Positions 52,180 to 60,826 of a stretch of DNA of 64,000 nucleotides are shown here, one piece after another. Position numbers and translations under genes: made by a program. This DNA is from JANNBN01 sp963763885. Lineage in GTDB: Bacteria; Actinomycetota; Acidimicrobiia; Acidimicrobiales; JANYDT01. The number at the start of each line of letters is the position of its first letter. Position 1 is the first letter of the stretch. Where the stretch lies: assembly GCA_963763885.1 (NCBI GenBank), contig CAVXQD010000002.1, positions 62,001-126,000 of the forward strand. Reading direction: 5' to 3'. The notes beneath the pieces were generated by a model. It was not told the DNA's origin. It saw nothing but the letters and a program-made list of their open reading frames with translations, and ran no database searches.

Positions 52180-53347
52180 CCTTAGAAACGAGGAGCCATG
52201 CAGCATTGGCGCCCGTAAGACGGTGGTTGTTGATCATGACCCGTGCGCCGTGCGCGTCGCGCAGCAGACGGCCCAACGAGTACGGGCCAGATGCTTGATA
52301 CGCAGGCATACCGCATGCCTCGATTGCATCGGTGACAATTTCGACAACCGCTTTTGAACCAGCGAGTTTGAGACCGTTCATCCGAATGGAAAACGGCAAA
52401 CTGTCGATGACCAATCCCGGTGCATCGGGGCTGGCCTGCCAGGTCTCGATTGCTTGTTGGTAATCGGTTGCTGCGTGGTACACGAGCGAACGGAGCTCCT
52501 GCAGCCGATTGACGAGGTCGACGACCGCTGGTGCCGCAGCGGGCACGGTCCCGGGTGTCGAACGCGCCTGTTTGCGGAGCAACATCCGAGCCCGGCTCAC
52601 GGCCTCGGCCGCCAGCCCAACCCACAGATGTCCCCACAGGACGTGCGAAACGGGCAGCATGGTTCGACGGGAGATATCAGCGAACGGATCAGGGAAGACG
52701 GCGCCGATTGGACCCTCTGACTGGATGAGGAAGCCGCCGGACTCTGTGCCGCGAAATCCAATGGTGTCCCAGATCTGACGCCGTTCGAGGCGATAGGAAT
52801 CCGCTGTGATGCACGCAAGAACCTGATCGGTGGGAGGAGCGTCGGGGCCGCTACGTGCGGTGATCAGAATGGCGTCGGCGAGGCGTGCGTAGCTGATGAT
52901 GGACGCCTCCTTCTCGAGCGTGAACGTGGCGCCCCGAGGTTCGATTGCGCAGGCGCTTGTGCGGACGGCACCGCTGACGACCTTTTCCGTCGTGGCTGAC
53001 GCGAGCAGCAACTGTTCCGATGCAGTGCGCCGGAGGAGCGCTTCGATCTCGTCTGTGCGTCGGTGCCAAAGCAGGCACGCCACCTGGATTTGGTGCATCG
53101 CAAACACCATCGAGGCTGACGCGCATGACCGTGCCAGTTCCTCCACCACACGGCAGGTCTGCGAAAGGTTGAGCCCCAGACCACCTAACGATTCTGGGAC
53201 GAGGGCCCCAAGCAAGCGACCCTGGCGGAGTGCTTCGATCGTTTCGTTGGGTAACCGTGCGTCACGGTCGACTGCCTCGGCGTATTGCGCTGCCACCGCT
53301 CGGCATATAGCGATGGCTTCGGCAACTGGTCCGGGAGGCTGGGGCAT
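52172..53347 (-). CDS. Acyl-CoA dehydrogenase-family flavoprotein
   Basis: A 391-residue protein. LARSCASASMVFAMHQIQVACL is helix-rich N-terminal ACAD, LASATTEKVVSGA and ASIISYARLADAILITARSG the beta domain, then MLPVSHVLWGHLWVGLAAEAV and a C-terminal helical bundle ending LRDAHGARVMINNHRL. The catalytic base is not clearly at the standard position. It sits between carrier protein and ligase genes, so it may act on an aminoacyl-carrier protein. Start follows the carrier protein stop by 12 bp. Confidence 0.9.
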   Translation of the reverse strand: MPQPPGPVAEAIAICRAVAAQYAEAVDRDARLPNETIEALRQGRLLGALVPESLGGLGLNLSQTCRVVEELARSCASASMVFAMHQIQVACLLWHRRTDEIEALLRRTASEQLLLASATTEKVVSGAVRTSACAIEPRGATFTLEKEASIISYARLADAILITARSGPDAPPTDQVLACITADSYRLERRQIWDTIGFRGTESGGFLIQSEGPIGAVFPDPFADISRRTMLPVSHVLWGHLWVGLAAEAVSRARMLLRKQARSTPGTVPAAAPAVVDLVNRLQELRSLVYHAATDYQQAIETWQASPDAPGLVIDSLPFSIRMNGLKLAGSKAVVEIVTDAIEACGMPAYQASGPYSLGRLLRDAHGARVMINNHRLTGANAAWLLVSKDD

Positions 53348-53359
53348 GAAGAGGGTCCG

Positions 53360-53605
53360 TCAGGGATTCAGGACGGCTACCGCGTCAGCGATGGCCGCCA
53401 CGGACTCGAACGTTGAGCGAACGAGGAGTCGCTCGGGCAGTTCGATTTCGAAGGCGTCTTCGATTGCCAGCATCAGCTGAACCGTGGCTAACGAGGACAG
53501 CCCGTGCGCATACAGATCGTCTGTATCTGACAACTTTGAGATGTCGGTGCTGAGGTTTCCGTGTTCGGCAACCAATTCGCGGATGGTGGTGTTGGGCGTG
53601 TTCAT
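53360..53605 (-). CDS. Acyl carrier protein-like protein
   Basis: An 81-residue carrier protein from ATG 53605, which has AAGG upstream; the frame is open farther but unlike the family. Four-helix pattern with DLYAHGLSSLATVQLMLAIEDAF. Ser38 is the likely phosphopantetheine site in GLSSL, where the usual GxDSL Asp is replaced by Ser37. FEIELPERLLVRSTF is the recognition helix III region. It should be the substrate of the ligase two genes downstream. Confidence 0.9.
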   Translation of the reverse strand: MNTPNTTIRELVAEHGNLSTDISKLSDTDDLYAHGLSSLATVQLMLAIEDAFEIELPERLLVRSTFESVAAIADAVAVLNP

Positions 53606-53827
53606 GGGCCTTGCCTGCAGCATCTCGGGAGGGCTCTCAAGAGAGGAATCGATGATCGTAACGCCCGCCGTATCCGGTCGGGGAACCGGACAAGAACGGA
53701 AGAGGAGCGCAACCAATCTCGTCGGTTCGAATGGATGGGTACTTGAGCCGTGGGCGCAGCCAGGTCACCAAATCTACTGACTGATCAATCTGATTTGCAG
53801 GGAGATCGGGCGATACGGTGCAGGCGT

Positions 53828-54463
53828 ATGCATCTCGAACGTGTGATTAAGGCTCGGCGGATGTGCAGGTCGTTCACGACCCAGCCGCTAGAAGATGGGC
53901 AATTGGATTACCTACTGGATATGGCCCGACGTGTGCCATCGGCTGGATTCACGCAAGGATTTCATTTTTTGGTGCTGGAAGGGTCAACCAACACCCAACG
54001 CTTTTGGGATGTCACGCTGCCCGCCATTGAGCGCGCCACGTTCCCTTACCCCGGCTTGCTCAATGCGCCCGTGCTTGTGCTCCCGTTGGCCGACAGTGAG
54101 GCATACGTGGATCGGTATGCCGAACCGGACAAAGCTCGAACCGGGCTTGGCGAAGGTGTCGAAAAGTGGCCCGTGCCATTTTGGTGGGCCGATACGGCAA
54201 TGGCGGTGCAAAACCTGTTGCTGGCATGCACCGCCGCTGGACTTGGGGCGCTCTACTTCGGCATCTTCCGCAACGAGGAGCGCTTACTGACCGATCTTGG
54301 TGTGCCGCACGGCATCAGGCCGCTCGGCGTGGTCGCCATCGGTCACGGTGCTGCCGGAGCGCTGCAGGACCCCAGCGGATCGCCTCGGGTTCGTCCCCGC
54401 CGTTCGTTGGATGACATGGTCCACAGGAACGGCTGGGAAAGTACAGACTTTGCCAAGCCGTAA
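53828..54463 (+). CDS. Nitroreductase family protein
   Basis: A 211-residue FMN-dependent oxidoreductase fold from ATG 53828. ERVIKARRMCRSFTTQPLEDGQLDYLLDMARRVPSAG is the characteristic N-terminus, WWADTAMAVQNLLLACTAAGLGALYFGIF the core helix, and HGIRPLGVVAIGHG the C-terminal FMN segment. It reduces nitro groups, quinones or related substrates. It is divergent (222 bp) from the carrier-protein operon and might share its regulation. Confidence 0.92.
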   Translation: MHLERVIKARRMCRSFTTQPLEDGQLDYLLDMARRVPSAGFTQGFHFLVLEGSTNTQRFWDVTLPAIERATFPYPGLLNAPVLVLPLADSEAYVDRYAEPDKARTGLGEGVEKWPVPFWWADTAMAVQNLLLACTAAGLGALYFGIFRNEERLLTDLGVPHGIRPLGVVAIGHGAAGALQDPSGSPRVRPRRSLDDMVHRNGWESTDFAKP

Positions 54464-54510
54464 CGAGGGGTTGGCCCATTTCGAACCGGGCATGGCGCAC
54501 AGTTGGTCGC

Positions 54511-54976
54511 ATGGAACGGAAACGGGCATGGATCACCGCAGCGACAGTGTCGGTCTGTCTGGCAACAGGTTCGCTGGCCGTGATGGCAAACACAGGTTTG
54601 TTGACGTCCAAACCTTCGACTGATCCGATCGGAACGCTCGCTCCCGGGGATATCACCATCGAAGCGACAGAGAACCTGCTGGACGCCGAGACTTCGGTCG
54701 AGACCTCGGTTGAAGCACCTACGTCCGTGGTGATCCGCTACGAGGACGTGTATGTGATCGACGATCCACTTGTGACCGTTCCGACGCCTGAGCCCACGGA
54801 AGCCCGATCCAGCGAAGTCGAGGTGACGGTGTCCGGTGCCGGTGCCGGCTTCTCCCGCACCCACGCCGCGGACCCGTTCCACTGTGAAGAAGGCCACGCA
54901 AGACACAGACGACGAAGACGAATGGAATGGCGACCATGAAGAAGGGGAGGAAGAGGAGGACGACGATGACGACTGA
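54511..54976 (+). CDS. Exported protein with acidic C-terminal tail, probable frameshift
   Basis: From ATG 54511 it encodes a signal-like helix (about 5-25) and a Thr/Pro/Glu-rich region to EVEVTV. In the uninterrupted frame it then reads Arg/His-rich residues with rare AGA/CGA codons to a stop at 54939. Removing one base (T 54832) continues as PVPVPASPAPTP then STVKKATQDTDDEDEWNG and a run of E/D to TGA 54976. The composition favours the corrected version (~154 residues). Function unknown; first of the ApbE-linked genes. Confidence 0.6.
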
Positions 54977-55463
54977 AGCTCACCAACCTGCGTCGCGCAG
55001 CCAACGAAACCGGCGGCGACCGCACCCGGCGCAAAATGCTCGATTGATTACCGGGGGCGCTGCTGCAACCATCACCTTCTCCGTGTTGGCAGCGCTCAGT
55101 TTTTCCGAAAAAACGTCCGCGCAGTCGGTGGCACCTGTGGGTGTTTCGCCCGAGGCGGAGTCCATCACCCCGCGGGCTGACGTGATCGTTGGCGTCCAGC
55201 CTGAGCCAATTCCGATTCCGGTCCACGTGGTTGTGATCCGACGGATCCACCGCGTCGCCCCAGCCACCGCCTCGCCCGACTCCGTTCAGCCGTCACCAGC
55301 GGCCCCCGATCAGGCGAAGGCATCAAGTTTCAATCCGAAGCCAGCCACTCGCACGAAATCAGCGACGAAGTCGACTGCAAGGAAGCGGGTCGCGACGAAG
55401 AAGAAGGCCGTTGCGAAGAAGCGGAGCGTGCGGGTTGCGCCGGCCTCGAGCAGGGCGAGCTGA
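54966..55463 (+). CDS. Membrane-anchored protein with Lys/Ala-rich tail
   Basis: About 165 residues from ATG 54966. It has a basic N-terminus, one hydrophobic helix (about 29-46, LITGGAAATITFSVLAALSF), then an extracytoplasmic VAPVGVSPEAESITP region, and a C-terminal histone H1-like tail of TKSTARKRVATKK-type repeats. No family is recognised. It may pair with the oppositely charged tail of the preceding protein. apbE begins 11 bp later. Confidence 0.65.
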   Translation: MTTEAHQPASRSQRNRRRPHPAQNARLITGGAAATITFSVLAALSFSEKTSAQSVAPVGVSPEAESITPRADVIVGVQPEPIPIPVHVVVIRRIHRVAPATASPDSVQPSPAAPDQAKASSFNPKPATRTKSATKSTARKRVATKKKAVAKKRSVRVAPASSRAS

Positions 55464-55474
55464 AGGCGCGATCA

Positions 55475-56566
55475 ATGCGAAGCGCGCGCCTTTCTCTTCT
55501 GACATCTCGTCCCAAATCTGGAACCGCACCTGGTCCGGGTTCTGCATCAGCCAGCAGCCACATCGAGCGGTTCCGCGCAATGGGGACCAGATGCCATATC
55601 CAGGTTGAAGGAGATGCAGCGGAGGAACTCTCCCGCGAAGGTCGCGCCATGGTTGCCGACCTCGAGCGGCTCTGGTCACGGTTTCTGCCGGATAGCGATG
55701 TGTCACGGCTCAACCGGTCAGGCAGCCCGTCGTGTCTGAGGTCCGGAGTCGCGCTGCAGGCGACTCCGATTTCGGTCGACCCTCGCACGGTCGAACTGTT
55801 GTCGATGGCGGTGGCTGCCTGGCGATGGACCGACGGTCGCTTCTCGCCTTTCCTTGAACGAGCCATGAACAGCATCGGCTACTCGAAGTCGTGGGACGTG
55901 CAGCTTCCTTCAGTGACCGAAGAGATGCTACGTGTGCAGGCGAATTCGAAATCCTTCCTGCCCACTCCGGCTTCAGGAACGAGTCCAGTGGTAGTGGACG
56001 GCGTCAACGGAACTGCCACCCTTGCTGCGGGATTCGGAGTTGACCTTGGTGGCATCGCCAAGGGTTTTGCAGCCGATGCTGTGCTCCGCTATTTGCTTGG
56101 GGTCGGTGCGCAGGCTGCACTGGTGGATCTCGGAGGCGACATTGCCTTCGGACAGTGTCTTGACTCGACGCAAGGGCTGACTGCTCCGTGGAGCATCGCC
56201 GTTGAAGATCCGTTTGACCCATCTTCGGTGATTCGGTACGCCGTTGCTGACAACGGTGGAATGGCGACATCGTCGACGCTGCGGCGCCGTTGGGCTGGGC
56301 GATCTGCTGACCCTGTGGCCGGAGAAGTTCTGCAGTTACATCACCTTCTTGACCCGACCACAGGACGATCCGCAATGTCAGGCTTGGCTGCCGTAACGGT
56401 CTTGGCCGACACGTGCTGCAATGCTGAAGTCCTCAGCAAGCAGTTCCTGCTGCTCGGCTGCGATGGTGCTGTTGAATCCGCCCGATCGCTGGGTATCGAT
56501 TGTCTCCTTGTCACCGACGACGGTGTTTTACACAGTGTTGGCGAGTGGGATTTGGGGGCCGTATGA
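55475..56566 (+). CDS. apbE: FAD:protein FMN transferase ApbE
   Basis: A 363-residue ApbE family protein. FRAMGTRCHIQVEGDA starts the domain; AGFGVDLGGIAKGFAAD, AALVDLGGDIAFG and HHLLDPTTGR supply the FAD- and Mg-binding signatures. ApbE transfers FMN from FAD to Thr/Ser of exported flavoproteins. No classic signal peptide is visible in the 30-residue leader. The stop overlaps the start of the ferric-reductase-like gene (ATGA), typical for flavin-dependent electron-transport modules. A flavinylation target is not obvious in the window. Confidence 0.92.
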   Translation: MRSARLSLLTSRPKSGTAPGPGSASASSHIERFRAMGTRCHIQVEGDAAEELSREGRAMVADLERLWSRFLPDSDVSRLNRSGSPSCLRSGVALQATPISVDPRTVELLSMAVAAWRWTDGRFSPFLERAMNSIGYSKSWDVQLPSVTEEMLRVQANSKSFLPTPASGTSPVVVDGVNGTATLAAGFGVDLGGIAKGFAADAVLRYLLGVGAQAALVDLGGDIAFGQCLDSTQGLTAPWSIAVEDPFDPSSVIRYAVADNGGMATSSTLRRRWAGRSADPVAGEVLQLHHLLDPTTGRSAMSGLAAVTVLADTCCNAEVLSKQFLLLGCDGAVESARSLGIDCLLVTDDGVLHSVGEWDLGAV

Positions 56567-57192
56567 ACCCGCATTTCTGGTGGTATGTGGCGCGTGCGGC
56601 AGGACTGTCGTCGTGGTTGTTCGGCGCAACGTCCATCACAACGGGCCTGTTGCTTTCATCCGATGCAACTACCAAGCCTCGGCCCAACTGGCAGCTTGAC
56701 CTCCACCGCTACCAGGGTGCTGTTTCCCTTTCGCTTCTTGGGTTACACATAAGCGCGCTTATCGCTGATAGCTACTCCCACTTCTCAGTAATCGGCGTGC
56801 TTGTCCCCTTCGCTTCTGAATGGAGGCCAGGAGCGGTGGCGTGGGGAGTCATCGCAATGTGGGTTTTCGTCGCGGTCGAGGTTTCCTCGCTCATGCGTCG
56901 GCGAATCGGCAAGCGAACCTGGAAGGTGATCCATATGTCCAGCCTTGGGGCGTTCTCGGCGAGCACCGTGCACTTCATCACTGCTGGCGCCGATGCGCGG
57001 AATCGTCTCGCGCTGGTCGCCATAGCGGTGGTTTGCTCGCTGAATGCGGGTCTGTTGCTGTTCCGTGTGGTAGCTGCTCCGCGCGTACGCCGGCCTGTAC
57101 CCGTCCGTCCGGCACGCCCAGCGCTTGGCGGACCGAATCGTGGGACAGCGAGGCCGGTTCCTGCCGAGGCATGGCACGATGGAGCCCAATGA
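56563..57192 (+). CDS. Ferric reductase-like transmembrane protein
   Basis: A 209-residue protein with about five to six membrane helices. Histidines in DLHRYQGAVSLSLLGLHISAL and VIHMSSLGAFSASTVHFI are spaced like heme ligands of ferric reductase-like domains. The N-terminus starts NPHFWWYVARAAGLSSWLFGA, a common beginning of such proteins. A Pro/Arg-rich cytoplasmic tail follows. With ApbE it suggests transmembrane electron transfer. Stop overlaps the response regulator start (ATGA). Confidence 0.82.
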   Translation: MNPHFWWYVARAAGLSSWLFGATSITTGLLLSSDATTKPRPNWQLDLHRYQGAVSLSLLGLHISALIADSYSHFSVIGVLVPFASEWRPGAVAWGVIAMWVFVAVEVSSLMRRRIGKRTWKVIHMSSLGAFSASTVHFITAGADARNRLALVAIAVVCSLNAGLLLFRVVAAPRVRRPVPVRPARPALGGPNRGTARPVPAEAWHDGAQ

Positions 57193-57989
57193 GGGTGCTC
57201 CTAGTTGAAGACGATGACGGCATTGCACTGCCGCTCGTCGCCGGTTTGGAGCATCACGGGTATTCGGTCCAACGCGTCGACCGTGGTGCTGATGTTCCTG
57301 GTGCGTTGCCTGCCGACATTGTCTTGCTTGATCTTGGACTCCCCGACATGGACGGCCTTGATGTGTGTCGAGCCATCCGTCGGGATGACGCCAAACTGCC
57401 AATCATCGTGATCTCGGCACGGGGTTCAGAGATTGACCGTGTGGTTGGGTTGGAGCTCGGCGCAGACGACTATCTCGCGAAACCCTTTGGCATGCGAGAG
57501 CTGATCGCTCGGATACGTGCGGTCATGCGTCGGGCCGACACAGGACATGGCGATACAGCTGGAGCTGTCCAGAGCCCCACTTCTGGGCTGGGTGCCAGTG
57601 ACGCCCCGGGGTGGCAAACGCTGGACGTCTCGAACGGAGACCGGCTTGCGCTACGCGCCGGCACAGGTCGAGGCGAGGACAGTCGAGTGCGCGTCATTGG
57701 TCCGTTGACGGTTGATCTTCGCACCCATCGCATCATGGTTGACGGTGCCGAGGTAGCGCTCACTACAAAAGAGTTTGGGGTGCTGTCGATGCTCACCGAC
57801 GACCCCGGGGCGGTGGTCACACGGGCCGACCTCATCGAACAGGTTTGGGACGAGCACTGGTACGGACCCACAAAAACGCTTGACGTCCACGTGGCGCAAC
57901 TGCGCCGCAAGTTGGGTCACCCCCAATGGATCGAAAACGTGCGTTCCGTGGGTTACCGACTGGTTGCCCCGCGTGATTGGAAACAATGA
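57189..57989 (+). CDS. OmpR-family DNA-binding response regulator
   Basis: A 266-residue regulator from ATG 57189. Receiver domain: RVLLVEDDDG acidic pair, DIVLLDLGLPDMDG phospho-acceptor Asp, ISARGSE and YLAKPFGMREL (Lys). A linker of about 60 residues leads to an OmpR/PhoB winged helix (EVALTTKEFGVLSML to TKTLDVHVAQLRRKLG and VRSVGYRLV). The long linker is unusual. It is paired with the downstream kinase and likely controls the ApbE/ferric reductase genes; signal unknown. Confidence 0.94.
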   Translation: MRVLLVEDDDGIALPLVAGLEHHGYSVQRVDRGADVPGALPADIVLLDLGLPDMDGLDVCRAIRRDDAKLPIIVISARGSEIDRVVGLELGADDYLAKPFGMRELIARIRAVMRRADTGHGDTAGAVQSPTSGLGASDAPGWQTLDVSNGDRLALRAGTGRGEDSRVRVIGPLTVDLRTHRIMVDGAEVALTTKEFGVLSMLTDDPGAVVTRADLIEQVWDEHWYGPTKTLDVHVAQLRRKLGHPQWIENVRSVGYRLVAPRDWKQ

Positions 57990-59428
57990 CCCGCCGGTTA
58001 CTCGCGGCTTTTCTGGTCGTCATCTCCTTCATGCTGGTGGCCCTCGGGGTGCCGTTCTGGCGTGCCACGTTGCAAGCGGAGAAAAACTCGCTGCGAACGA
58101 ACCTTGAACGCGACGCGGTTGTGATGGCTGGACTGGTCGAAGATGTCCTCTCTTCATTGTCTACAGAAGACTCTGAGCCGCTGCGTGCTTCGGTCGCTTC
58201 AGCGGCTCAGTCCTACAGCGCTCGGACCGGAGCCCGAGTCCTGGTTGTCGACAAGACCGGCCGCACGATTGCGGACAACGAAGCGCCAAACGAGCGTGAA
58301 AAGTCCTTTGCATCTAGGCCAGAAATCGCTGTCGCGCTGTCTGGCAAGGTCGGAGTCGATGAGCGCTTTTCGCACACGCTTGGTCGGTCGGCGCTCTTTG
58401 TCGCCATTCCGGTCTCATCGGGCGGCAAGATGCTCGGCGCTGTTCGGTTGAGTTACACCACGGCGGAACTGGATCGACGGGTCAGGGCAAAAGCACTCAA
58501 GCTGGCAACGGCTGCGTTGTTGGCGGTCGCAGCCGCATCGGTGCTTGCAATCGCAATGGCTCGCTCGCTGACTCGACCGCTGCTCGCGCTCAGCGAGGCA
58601 ACGCAGGCCTTTGGTGAGGGGAATCTGAGCGCCCGTGTGCCCCATGGTTCAGCGCCGCCGGAAATCCGCACCTTGGCGTCAGACTTCAATGCAATGGCAG
58701 GCCGAATTGAAGATCTGGTCGAGGCACAGAATTCGTTCGTCTCCGATGCCAGTCATCAGTTGCGTTCGCCGCTCACTGCTGCGAGGTTGCGCGTCGAGGC
58801 GCTCGCATACACGCCGGAGGCAGACATCGCCGAAGGGGTAGACGCCGCAGTCGACGAACTCAGCAGGCTCAGTCGGATCATCGACGGACTGTTGGAACTT
58901 GCACGGGCCGGAACAGTCGCAACTCCCGCGGAACTGGTCGACCTTGTCCCGACCGTTGCGGATCGCGTTGAAACCTGGTCGGCGCTTGCTGGCGAACGAG
59001 GAATTGAACTATTTCTCTCTCCCTCACCAGGAATTCTCGCCCGTGTTGCTCCAGACCGACTATCGCAAATTTTAGACAATCTGATCTGCAATGCGCTTGA
59101 TGCATCTCAACCCGGATCATCTGTACGCGTATCAGTGGTTCCCCAGTCCACCTCCACGCGTTCCAATGGGGTAACGATCAGCGTTGACGACCAAGGTCAC
59201 GGAATGACCGATGAACAGCGGAGCCGCGCATTCGATCGAATGTGGCGCGCAAGCGGACGCCGGACGGAGCTGTCAGGAAGCGGCTTGGGGCTTCCGATTG
59301 CACGCGTGTTGGCGCGCGCAGACGGTGGCGAGCTGACCTTGCTTCCCGGGCTCAACGGGCGTGGTACCCGTGCCCGAGTGTTTTATCCGTCCGTTGGCCA
59401 ACTCCGCCCGGTTGAGGGTAAAGCTTGA
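57986..59428 (+). CDS. Membrane sensor histidine kinase
   Basis: About 480 residues from ATG 57986 (ATGA overlap with the regulator stop). TM1 (about 5-23), an extracytoplasmic sensor (about 30-165), TM2 (about 172-192), HAMP (about 193-246), HisKA with FVSDASHQLRSPLTAARL (His257) and HATPase with DNLICNALDAS, DDQGHGM and GSGLGLPIARVLARA. A complete kinase that partners the adjacent response regulator. Confidence 0.94.
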   Translation: MTRRLLAAFLVVISFMLVALGVPFWRATLQAEKNSLRTNLERDAVVMAGLVEDVLSSLSTEDSEPLRASVASAAQSYSARTGARVLVVDKTGRTIADNEAPNEREKSFASRPEIAVALSGKVGVDERFSHTLGRSALFVAIPVSSGGKMLGAVRLSYTTAELDRRVRAKALKLATAALLAVAAASVLAIAMARSLTRPLLALSEATQAFGEGNLSARVPHGSAPPEIRTLASDFNAMAGRIEDLVEAQNSFVSDASHQLRSPLTAARLRVEALAYTPEADIAEGVDAAVDELSRLSRIIDGLLELARAGTVATPAELVDLVPTVADRVETWSALAGERGIELFLSPSPGILARVAPDRLSQILDNLICNALDASQPGSSVRVSVVPQSTSTRSNGVTISVDDQGHGMTDEQRSRAFDRMWRASGRRTELSGSGLGLPIARVLARADGGELTLLPGLNGRGTRARVFYPSVGQLRPVEGKA

Positions 59429-59473
59429 GCCAAGTCTGCGTATTACTGCGGAAGTTTCCAGTTAGCTGTTGCA

Positions 59474-59974
59474 ATGCCAGAAAAACTGTTCGGGATTCCG
59501 TCCCACCCACTCATGGTTCACCTCCCCGTTGTGATGCTCCCCCTCTGTGCGCTGATTGCCGTTGTCCTTGCGTTCCGCCCGCCGTTGGTACGCCACTACG
59601 GCTACCCGTTTCTGGGGCTGAGTTTCGTCGCGATGTTCGGCACGGTGTTGGCGGCGTCCTCAGGAGAGGGTCTGGAGCACATCTTGAACGAGCGCAACGA
59701 AGCCATTGAAGAGCATGCGGAGTGGGGCGACCGTACTCGTCTGATGGCGGTGCTGTTCTTCGTGCTGGCTGTTGCGTTCGTCGTTCTGGCTCGCAAGATT
59801 CACGCGGTTGGCCCTGACTCGACTTCACAGACAAGATCGGCCGTTGGACGCTCTGCGGCTGTTCCTGTGCTTGCGGTGCTGCTTTCCATCTCTGCCGCAG
59901 CAGCGACCGCCGCCGTGATGTACACCGGCCACACGGGCGCGAAATCTGCATGGGAAGACGCTGGCAAGGAGTAG
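59474..59974 (+). CDS. DUF2231 family membrane protein
   Basis: A 166-residue protein with four hydrophobic segments. SHPLMVHLPVVMLPLCALIAVV is the family HPLxVHLP start, EEHAEWGDRTRLMAVLFFVLAV continues, and YTGHTGAKSAWED is the terminal GHxGA motif. Conserved His and acidic residues suggest a redox or ligand role, but none is established. 45 bp after the kinase and probably co-transcribed. Confidence 0.88.
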   Translation: MPEKLFGIPSHPLMVHLPVVMLPLCALIAVVLAFRPPLVRHYGYPFLGLSFVAMFGTVLAASSGEGLEHILNERNEAIEEHAEWGDRTRLMAVLFFVLAVAFVVLARKIHAVGPDSTSQTRSAVGRSAAVPVLAVLLSISAAAATAAVMYTGHTGAKSAWEDAGKE

Positions 59975-59998
59975 CCGCGACTGGCTTCCCTTGACGGG

Positions 59999-60817
59999 TC
60001 AGCGCAGCGCAGCCCAGACGCCGGCGTGGTCAGACGGCATCACGCCGTCTACGGGCGCTGTCCCGACGAGACGACACCTGACCGGCGTTCCTTGGCCGGA
60101 CCTGCGGGGCCACGAGGTGAGAATGTAATCAAGGCGGCGGTTCGGCCAGAGAGCCTCAGCCAGCAACGGGTTGTCGGCGCGCCATGTCCATCCGGCCTCG
60201 CCAGACGGTGCGCCGACTACCTCCCACGCGTCCGTGAGGACAAGCCCCGGGACATACGGAGTTCGTCGCCCGGTGAGGGTGCGGATTTCATCGCTGTCAG
60301 GGACGGCGTTGAGGTCTCCGGCCAAGATGATGGGGAAATCGGTTTCGGTGTTCCTGTCTATTCTGCTCATAAGCGCGCAGATCATCTTCAGCTGCTTTTG
60401 GCGCAGCTCCGAGTTGTCGAAACGTTGATCAAGATGAGTCGAAAAGACGTGGATCGATCCACGTGGCGAATCGATTTCTGCATGGATCACATGGCGGTGA
60501 GAAGGGCGAGCGTCGGTGCCGGGGAGCGCATGGCTTTCAGACCGCACGATGGGCCACTTGCTGAGAACTGCGTTTGCGAAGGACAGGCCGTCTCGCTGCG
60601 CGGTGTCGTGCCGTGCAACATGCATGCCGAGGCGTTCAGCAAGCCAGGCAGCCTGATCCCGTTGGTCCTGTTTGGCCCAGACTTCTTGCAGACACACAAT
60701 GTCCGCGTTGGCTTCAGCAAGAACTGAAGCGATGGGTTCCTGGCGAGTCCGGTAGTCCCCGAATCTCCACCAGAGGTTCCACGTGAGAACGGTGACCTCG
60801 GGCACGGCTGGGACCAT
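59999..60817 (-). CDS. Endonuclease/exonuclease/phosphatase family protein
   Basis: A 272-residue EEP-fold hydrolase: VTVLTWNLWWRFGDY (Asn), VCLQEVWAK (metal Glu), VFSTHLDQRFDN, IILAGDLNAVPDS and VMPSDHAGVWAAL (catalytic Asp-His). All key residues of the DNase I/phosphodiesterase superfamily are present. No signal peptide. The substrate (nucleic acid, phosphoinositide or sphingomyelin-like) is not decidable. The neighbouring amidohydrolase is co-directional and ends 9 bp upstream of its start. Confidence 0.9.
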   Translation of the reverse strand: MVPAVPEVTVLTWNLWWRFGDYRTRQEPIASVLAEANADIVCLQEVWAKQDQRDQAAWLAERLGMHVARHDTAQRDGLSFANAVLSKWPIVRSESHALPGTDARPSHRHVIHAEIDSPRGSIHVFSTHLDQRFDNSELRQKQLKMICALMSRIDRNTETDFPIILAGDLNAVPDSDEIRTLTGRRTPYVPGLVLTDAWEVVGAPSGEAGWTWRADNPLLAEALWPNRRLDYILTSWPRRSGQGTPVRCRLVGTAPVDGVMPSDHAGVWAALR

Positions 60818-60826
60818 GAGGTGACC

